Shown here: positions 42,083 through 47,719 of the stretch, in pieces
Numbering within the stretch: the stretch's first letter is position 1
How the letters are laid out: each line of letters starts with the position of its first letter
Assembly (NCBI GenBank): GCA_013285685.1
Contig: JABDHD010000018.1
Span: 1 to 47,719 of the forward strand
DNA from: Bacteroidota bacterium
GTDB lineage: Bacteria > Bacteroidota > Bacteroidia > Sphingobacteriales > Sphingobacteriaceae
Length of the DNA stretch: 47,719 nucleotides
Direction of reading: 5' to 3'
Position numbers and translations under genes: made by a program
Notes under the pieces: model-generated
Seen by the model: the letters and a program-made list of their open reading frames with translations, nothing else
What the model was told of the DNA's origin: nothing
Database searches by the model: none

Positions 42083-45000
42083 TCACATATTCCGGCGATA
42101 CTGCCCCCCCACCTCATAAAGCGCATGCGATATCTGTCCCAGCGAGCAATATTTACACGCCTCCATCAGGCTTTTGAAAATATTGCCGCCGGTTACCGCG
42201 GTATGCTGCAGGTTTTTTAATAAGTCGACTATGATGTCTTCATTACGGTGTTGAAACTCATGCAAGGCGGCTATCTGGAATTGTTTTTCCTCTTCAGTCG
42301 CGCGTATTACTTCTGAAGGCACAATAGTTGGCGAGCCTTTTTTATTGAGAAAGGTATTTACGCCGACTATCGGGTACTCGCCGGTATGCTTCAGTGTTTC
42401 GTAGTAAAGCGATTCTTCCTGTATTTTGCTGCGCTGGTACATGGTTTCCATCGCGCCTAATACGCCACCGCGTTCATTTATCGCTTTAAATTCGGTCATT
42501 ACCGCTTCTTCAACCAGGTCGGTTAGTTCTTCGATGATGAAGGCGCCCTGTATCGGGTTTTCATTTTTGGCGAGGCCCAACTCCCGGTTTATGATCAGCT
42601 GTATAGCCATCGCCCGGCGGACGGACTCTTCTGTCGGCGTTGTAATAGCCTCGTCATAAGCATTGGTGTGCAGCGAGTTGCAGTTGTCGTAAATGGCATA
42701 CAACGCCTGCAGCGTGGTGCGGATATCATTAAAATCGATCTCCTGCGCATGTAGTGAGCGTCCGCTGGTTTGGATATGGTATTTCAGCTTCTGCGAACGG
42801 TCGTTACCCTTGTATTTGTTTTTGATTGCCTTTGCCCATATCCTGCGGGCTACGCGGCCGATGACGGCGTACTCCGGGTCGATACCATTGGAGAAAAAGA
42901 AGGACAGGTTTGGCGCAAAGTCGTCGATATGCATTCCCCGGCTCAGGTAATACTCTACATAAGTAAACCCGTTAGATAATGTGAAAGCCAATTGGGTGAT
43001 CGGGTTTGCACCCGCCTCTGCAATGTGATAGCCCGATATGGAAACCGAATAAAAATTCCTGACCTTTTTATCGATAAAATATTGCTGGATGTCACCCATC
43101 ATCCGAAGCGCGAATTCAGTGGAGAAAATACAGGTATTTTGCGCCTGGTCCTCCTTTAAAATATCCGCCTGCACCGTTCCGCGGACCGTTGAAATTGCTT
43201 TGGCTTTTATTCTTGAATAAACATCAGCTGGTAAAATCTGGTCGCCGGTAAGGCCGAGGAGCATCAGACCAAGGCCGCTGTTGCCGGGGGGCAAATCACC
43301 ATCATAGTGGGGACGTACAAGATTTTTATCGTCATAAACCTGCTTGAACTTTATTTCAACCAGGTGCTCCAACCCATGCTCCGTAATATACTTTTCGCAT
43401 TGCTGATCGATAGCCGCATTCATAAAAAACCCAAGCAGCATTGGCGCAGGGCCGTTAATGGTCATAGACACCGATGTAGCCGCCTCGCACAGATCAAAAC
43501 CCGAATACAGCTTTTTGGCGTCATCCAGCGTGGCGATGCTTACGCCCGAGTTGCCTATCTTACCATAAATATCCGGCCGGGTATGTGGGTCTTCGCCATA
43601 CAGTGTGACCGAATCAAATGCGGTAGATAAGCGGTGCGCGGGTTGCCCCAAAGAAACATAATGAAAACGCTTATTGGTCCGTTCCGGCCCGCCTTCCCCG
43701 GCGAACATACGTGTAGGGTCCTCCCCTTCGCGTTTTAGCGGGAATACGCCGGCTGCGTAAGGGAATTCGCCCGGCAGGTTTTCCGTCAGCAGCCAGCGCA
43801 ATATATCGCCCCAGGCTTCATATTTCGGTAAAGCAATTTTGGGGATTTTTAGCTGCGAAAGCGAGGTATAGTACAGCGGTAATTTTATCTCTTTTTCCCT
43901 TACTTTATAAATAAAGTTTTCAGCTGTATATTGTTTGATTGTTTCCGGCCATTGATTCAATAGGCGTTTACACTCGGGATGAAGATGATCTTCGAGGCGT
44001 TTTTGAATGTCCTGTAGAGACGCAATATTTTGTGTCTCGGTATGCGGGTTTGGAGACGCAAAATATTGCGTCTCTACATTTGACAAAAGATCAATCACCC
44101 CATGTATTTGAAACAATTGCTGCGCAATTTTACACTGTTCATTCACCCATTGGTTATAATCGGCGCTGCTTTCAGCAATTTCCGCCAGGTACCGCACCCG
44201 GTCAGGCGGAATAATATATATCTTCTCCGACTCCTCACCCTTCACCTTAAACCTTTCACCCCTTGCCTCAAAAAAATCGGTCCCCGTTTTGGTTTTAACG
44301 GCGGCCATCAATGCCGAAAACAGCGTATTCATTCCCGGATCATTGAACTGGGATGCCATAGTGCCGTAGACAGGAATGTCCTCATCTTTGGCAGCAAACA
44401 GCTGGTGATTGCGTTTGTATTGTTTGCGCACATCCCGTATAGCGTCCAGCGCGCCGCGTTTATCGAACTTATTGAGGGCCACCAGGTCGGCGAAATCCAG
44501 CATATCTATCTTTTCCAGTTGGGTTGCTGCGCCGAATTCCGGGGTCATCACATAAAGCGACAGGTCGCAATAGTCCGTGATCATGGTGTCCGACTGCCCG
44601 ATGCCCGATGTCTCCACAATGATAAAATCATAACCCGCTGCTTTGCAGATATCGATGCTTTCCTGCACATGTTTTGATAACGCCAGGTTGGCCTGCCGTG
44701 TAGCCAGCGAGCGCATATAAACGCGCGGGCTGTTAATAGCATTCATCCTGATCCTGTCTCCAAGCAAGGCGCCGCCGGTTTTGCGTTTGGAGGGATCGAC
44801 GGAAATAATGGCGACAGTTTTATCGGTCTCCACCAAAAACCGCCGTACAATCTCATCCACCAGCGATGATTTCCCCGATCCACCGGTACCCGTTATGCCC
44901 AAAACCGGGATCTTACTGGTTTTAATCATTTTGTGCACCTCGGACAGGAAATGATGTGCCTCTGTTGGATGATTTTCCGCTATGGTTATTGCGGTGGCAA

Positions 45001-45496
45001 TGGCGGTCGCATCTTTTTGGGGCAGGTGCCGCAGCTCCCCGTTTAGCTTTATCTTATGCTCAAAGTCGCACTGGATCAGCATATCGTTGATCATCCCCTG
45101 CAAACCCATCCGGCGGCCATCATCCGGGGAGTATATCCTGGAAATACCGTACGCCTGCAGTTCATCGATCTCCTGCGGCAGGAAAACACCGCCGCCGCCG
45201 CCAAATATTTTGATATGCCCGGCGCCGCGCTCTTTCAGCAGGTCGTACATGTATTTAAAGTATTCCAGGTGGCCGCCCTGGTAGCTGGTTAGGGCTATGC
45301 CCTGTACATCCTCCTGTATAGCGCAATTCACCACTTCATCCACCGAGCGGTTATGGCCCAGGTGGATCACCTCCGCACCCGACGATTGCAATATCCGGCG
45401 CATAATGTTAATGGTGGCATCGTGCCCGTCAAACAGCGAAGCGGCGGTTACAAAACGTATTTTATGTTTGGAATGGTAGGGCGCGATATGTTCCAT
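42083..45496 (-). CDS. icmF: fused isobutyryl/methylmalonyl-CoA mutase (IcmF) with a palindrome-encoded insert
   Basis: An 1137-residue adenosylcobalamin enzyme that combines three parts usually found on separate chains. Residues 1-150 are the B12-binding domain (FDGHDATIN, with the lower-ligand His25). The next part is the MeaB-like GTPase chaperone (Walker [11 protein letters not shown], about 203-212; [14 protein letters not shown]). Residues about 560-1137 are the mutase barrel ([30 protein letters not shown]). Such enzymes convert isobutyryl-CoA and n-butyryl-CoA or related acyl-CoAs. Residues about 473-495 ([20 protein letters not shown]) are encoded by a palindromic DNA element between GTPase and mutase. 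The enzyme is longer than most IcmF proteins, partly from this insert. Confidence 0.95.
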   Translation of the reverse strand: MEHIAPYHSKHKIRFVTAASLFDGHDATINIMRRILQSSGAEVIHLGHNRSVDEVVNCAIQEDVQGIALTSYQGGHLEYFKYMYDLLKERGAGHIKIFGGGGGVFLPQEIDELQAYGISRIYSPDDGRRMGLQGMINDMLIQCDFEHKIKLNGELRHLPQKDATAIATAITIAENHPTEAHHFLSEVHKMIKTSKIPVLGITGTGGSGKSSLVDEIVRRFLVETDKTVAIISVDPSKRKTGGALLGDRIRMNAINSPRVYMRSLATRQANLALSKHVQESIDICKAAGYDFIIVETSGIGQSDTMITDYCDLSLYVMTPEFGAATQLEKIDMLDFADLVALNKFDKRGALDAIRDVRKQYKRNHQLFAAKDEDIPVYGTMASQFNDPGMNTLFSALMAAVKTKTGTDFFEARGERFKVKGEESEKIYIIPPDRVRYLAEIAESSADYNQWVNEQCKIAQQLFQIHGVIDLLSNVETQYFASPNPHTETQNIASLQDIQKRLEDHLHPECKRLLNQWPETIKQYTAENFIYKVREKEIKLPLYYTSLSQLKIPKIALPKYEAWGDILRWLLTENLPGEFPYAAGVFPLKREGEDPTRMFAGEGGPERTNKRFHYVSLGQPAHRLSTAFDSVTLYGEDPHTRPDIYGKIGNSGVSIATLDDAKKLYSGFDLCEAATSVSMTINGPAPMLLGFFMNAAIDQQCEKYITEHGLEHLVEIKFKQVYDDKNLVRPHYDGDLPPGNSGLGLMLLGLTGDQILPADVYSRIKAKAISTVRGTVQADILKEDQAQNTCIFSTEFALRMMGDIQQYFIDKKVRNFYSVSISGYHIAEAGANPITQLAFTLSNGFTYVEYYLSRGMHIDDFAPNLSFFFSNGIDPEYAVIGRVARRIWAKAIKNKYKGNDRSQKLKYHIQTSGRSLHAQEIDFNDIRTTLQALYAIYDNCNSLHTNAYDEAITTPTEESVRRAMAIQLIINRELGLAKNENPIQGAFIIEELTDLVEEAVMTEFKAINERGGVLGAMETMYQRSKIQEESLYYETLKHTGEYPIVGVNTFLNKKGSPTIVPSEVIRATEEEKQFQIAALHEFQHRNEDIIVDLLKNLQHTAVTGGNIFKSLMEACKYCSLGQISHALYEVGGQYRRNM
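44014..44077. repeat. palindromic element inside icmF
   Basis: Left arm 44014-44038 (GTAGAGACGCAATATTTTGT...) and right arm 44052-44077 (...AATATTGCGTCTCTAC) are inverted copies with one mismatch, around a 13-base loop. The ends GTAGAGACGC / GCGTCTCTAC match the intergenic element at 13270-13371. The copy adds about 22 residues without shifting the frame. Confidence 0.9.
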
Positions 45497-46023
45497 TTTG
45501 GCTTGAATTGGCGACCCGCAAAATTAATCAAATAAAGCGGGCAATTGCTATGCTTGCATAATATTAGTTAACGGTTGATAGTTCACGGTTCATGGTAAAA
45601 TTAATAATGTCTTTTGCTCTTAGCGGCGTCACCCAAACGGGCGTTAAAGTGTTCACGTTTTGCACACATACACCCCGCTAAACCAAAGCGAAAAGCACTG
45701 ATTTTTAGCGGGTTAAAATTTACACTATCTCCAAATTGTTACGTTTTTGAGGAATTTCGTGAACACTTACAGCGGACAACCGGCGAAACGGCGCTGCGCC
45801 CCTTGTCAAACACGTCACGAAACGCTTAAGAAACATCTTAAAACGCATTTGAAGCGGGTACGGCAAGGGTACCAAAAGCATCGAAAAAAATTCGAACGCT
45901 GTCAGTCAAAGACTGTGGTTGGCGGGTGGTTCATAGTTCATAATCGAATTTGGTAAGGCTGCTGCTAAAAACCCTAAACGAGCCGCCACGAACTATCCCA
46001 CACGTGGGGGATGAACTATGAAC
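45497..46023. other. intergenic region with repeats and an unsupported small basic frame
   Basis: This gap of over 500 bases contains an inverted pair AGTGTTCACG (45649-45658) and CGTGAACACT (45757-45766). Phrases like GTTCATAGTTCAT / GAACTATGAACTC recur at 45580-45600, 45930-45945 and 46011-46022. A plus-strand frame at 45747-45956 would encode a 69-residue basic protein (RRCAPCQTRHETLKKHLKTH), with two Cys in CAPC. It has no recognisable family or start signal, so I do not call it a gene. The icmF promoter should lie near the left end. Confidence 0.5.
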
Positions 46024-47541
46024 TCATTTACAAAACTTGTTCATATCGCCCGCTGCGCGGGCATCGCCAAAGTCAATAGCCTTCTGCCAGTCGGCACAGG
46101 CGCCGGTTTTATCGTTCAGAAAATATTTTGCTTGCGCCCGGTAGCTGTAGGCCTGGGCAAATTTGGAGTTTAATTGTATCGCCTGGTTTAGATCGGCCAG
46201 GGCGCCGTTGTAATCATGGGTCATATTTTTACATTCACCTCTGCAACAGTACGAATCAGCGGCATTCGGCAATAATTTTATTACCCTGTCAAAATCAGGA
46301 AGCGCCAGCGCCGGATAGCCCATGTTCATATTAATAAACCCTCTATAATAATAAGGCGTTGGCTTTTCAGGCGCCAGCGCTATGGCTTTGGCATAATCAT
46401 CGACTGCTCCATACAAATCCTGCGATGCCATTTTGGTTATGCCGCGATTAGCGTATGCCATATCAAAATCAGGGTTGATCGCAATAGCTTGGGACAAATC
46501 CGCAATTGCGCCGTTAAAATCCTGTAGCCGCTGCTTAATACAGCCCCGGTCGTGATAAGCATTAGCAAAATCAGGTTTTAGGCTAATCGCGGTCGTCAAA
46601 TCAGCAATGGCTCCCTGCGGATCATTCGTCACGTTCTTTATTTCGCCGCGGTCATAGTATGCCTCAGCAAACTGCGGGTTGAGCGCGAGTGCCTCTTTAA
46701 CATCTGCGGTAGCACCGCTCACATCATTTAGTCTAAATTTCAGCGCTCCCCTGTTTTCATAAGCATGTGCCGATTTGGGGTCGATTGCGATGGCCTGGTC
46801 GTAATCGGTCATCGCGCCTGTGTTATCACCCAGCATGCCTTTTGTAACACCGCGGTTCATATAAATTGCCGCCACCTTTGGGTTGATCAGAATGGCCTTA
46901 TTATAATCGGCTATCGCGCCGTCATTGTCATTGATTGATTTTTTCGATGCGCCCCGGTTCGCATAGGCCTCGGCATACTGAGGGTTTATTTCAATCGCCT
47001 TGTTAAAATCTGCAATTGCATCTGTATAATCTTTTAACGCGTTTTCGACATTACCCCTCCCATTAAATGCATTAAAATCGGTCGGGCTTATATTTATCGC
47101 CTTATTAAAGTCCTTTAACGCACCTGCAAAGTCACCCAGCCCGTCTTTCGCGCCACCTCGGGCGGCGTACGCTATTTCGTAACCGGAATCGATGGCCAAC
47201 GACAGATCGCAATCTGCAACCGCGCCTTTAAAGTCATTCATCAATATCTTCACATGCCCGCGATTGGCATATGCGCTATATGCTTTGGGATTGATGGCTA
47301 TTGCCTTATCAAATTCAACCATCGCACCCGCGTAGTCCGCAAGCTCGCTTTTAATTATTCCCCTGAAATTGTAGGCTTCAAAACTATTAGGGTCGGCAGC
47401 GATGGCCTTGGTAAAACGCTCAAGCGCACCATTATAATCTTTTTGGGCAAATAACTTAACACCGTCGTCATAAAAGGCACTTGCCACCTGGCCAAACGCC
47501 AACAGAGGCAGCAACTGCATAAGAAGCAGGATTTTTCTCAT
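46024..47541 (-). CDS. exported tetratricopeptide-repeat protein, paralogue
   Basis: A 505-residue protein with signal peptide (RKILLLMQLLPLLAFGQ) and about 14 TPR units (AYANRGASKKSINDNDGAIA, AIYMNRGVTKGMLGDNTGAM). It resembles the TPR protein encoded at 32301-33884 in layout, length and repeat wording (DGV/KGVELF start, AYxNRG, GAIADY), so the two are paralogues. The last unit reads YFLNDKTGACADWQKAIDFG, similar to the partner's YFLMDNKTAAKADWTKAAALG. The role is likely protein binding outside the cytoplasm. Confidence 0.93.
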   Translation of the reverse strand: MRKILLLMQLLPLLAFGQVASAFYDDGVKLFAQKDYNGALERFTKAIAADPNSFEAYNFRGIIKSELADYAGAMVEFDKAIAINPKAYSAYANRGHVKILMNDFKGAVADCDLSLAIDSGYEIAYAARGGAKDGLGDFAGALKDFNKAINISPTDFNAFNGRGNVENALKDYTDAIADFNKAIEINPQYAEAYANRGASKKSINDNDGAIADYNKAILINPKVAAIYMNRGVTKGMLGDNTGAMTDYDQAIAIDPKSAHAYENRGALKFRLNDVSGATADVKEALALNPQFAEAYYDRGEIKNVTNDPQGAIADLTTAISLKPDFANAYHDRGCIKQRLQDFNGAIADLSQAIAINPDFDMAYANRGITKMASQDLYGAVDDYAKAIALAPEKPTPYYYRGFINMNMGYPALALPDFDRVIKLLPNAADSYCCRGECKNMTHDYNGALADLNQAIQLNSKFAQAYSYRAQAKYFLNDKTGACADWQKAIDFGDARAAGDMNKFCK

Positions 47542-47669
47542 CGAAATTATGATCCAGCAGTTTAGGCGCCGATCATAGGGTAAATATAAAAGTTATTTGA
47601 TTCGGCGGCGACCTGATATACTAATAAAAATCCTTCCCGGCCATTCATGAAAATCGCACAGCAAATTAT

Positions 47670-47719
47670 CCGCACATCTGCACATCCGCACATTTGCACA
47701 TCATACCACATCCGCATTT
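47670..47719. repeat. CCGCACAT-type short repeats at the window edge
   Basis: CCGCACATCTGCACATCCGC and CCGCACATTTGCACATC stand in series; the second phrase is identical to 21922-21938. The block runs off the window. Confidence 0.7.

Noticed and set aside
45747..45956. small basic protein gene
   Set aside because: No family, no ribosome binding site or promoter, and overlap with repeat phrases; left as an observation only.

Overview
The window looks like chromosomal DNA of a Bacteroidota bacterium, most probably family Sphingobacteriaceae (Mucilaginibacter/Pedobacter-like). Reasons: a FecI-type sigma / FecR / STN-domain cassette, SusC-like plug and carboxypeptidase-regulatory domains, many secreted proteins and small outer-membrane barrels, a fused IcmF-type acyl-CoA mutase, an AXE1-type esterase pair, few Shine-Dalgarno sites, and gene ends crowded with short palindromic repeats. 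The genus is inference; no rRNA or tRNA gene was seen.

Layout. 0-1.2 kb: an aldo/keto reductase broken by a frameshift at a run of nine T. 1.4-8.1 kb: a signalling cassette of an ECF sigma factor fused to a DUF6624 domain, a FecR anti-sigma factor, and a 1420-residue STN/carboxypeptidase-regulatory/macroglobulin-like/plug protein without an obvious beta-barrel. 8.2-15.7 kb: an outer-membrane protein, clpC, ettA and a small lipoprotein. 15.7-22.2 kb: an accessory stretch with a tandem palindromic array beside an IS200-like (RAYT-type) transposase, an AT-rich lipoprotein gene, an M13 metallopeptidase and a two-gene AAA ATPase + TOPRIM-like module resembling anti-phage systems. 22.2-28.3 kb: a YkuK-like protein, a GNAT acetyltransferase and a mirror-arranged barrel-esterase-esterase-barrel cluster. 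28.3-34 kb: an acyltransferase 3, a YhcC-type radical SAM protein, a membrane protein and a TPR protein. 34-39.3 kb: DUF4846 and M15 peptidase genes, a GH116-like glycosidase and deoC. 39.5-47.5 kb: a pentapeptide-repeat protein, a CPBP protease, a YcxB/pseudopilin-like fusion, icmF and a second TPR protein.

The strongest theme is short palindromic DNA. At least six families occur between genes, and two have a copy inside an open reading frame without breaking it (an M15 peptidase just after its signal peptide; icmF in an interdomain linker). With the transposase-associated array this suggests active palindrome mobility. The other leading candidates for something undescribed are the sigma-DUF6624 fusion feeding a barrel-less STN protein, and the AAA/TOPRIM pair.
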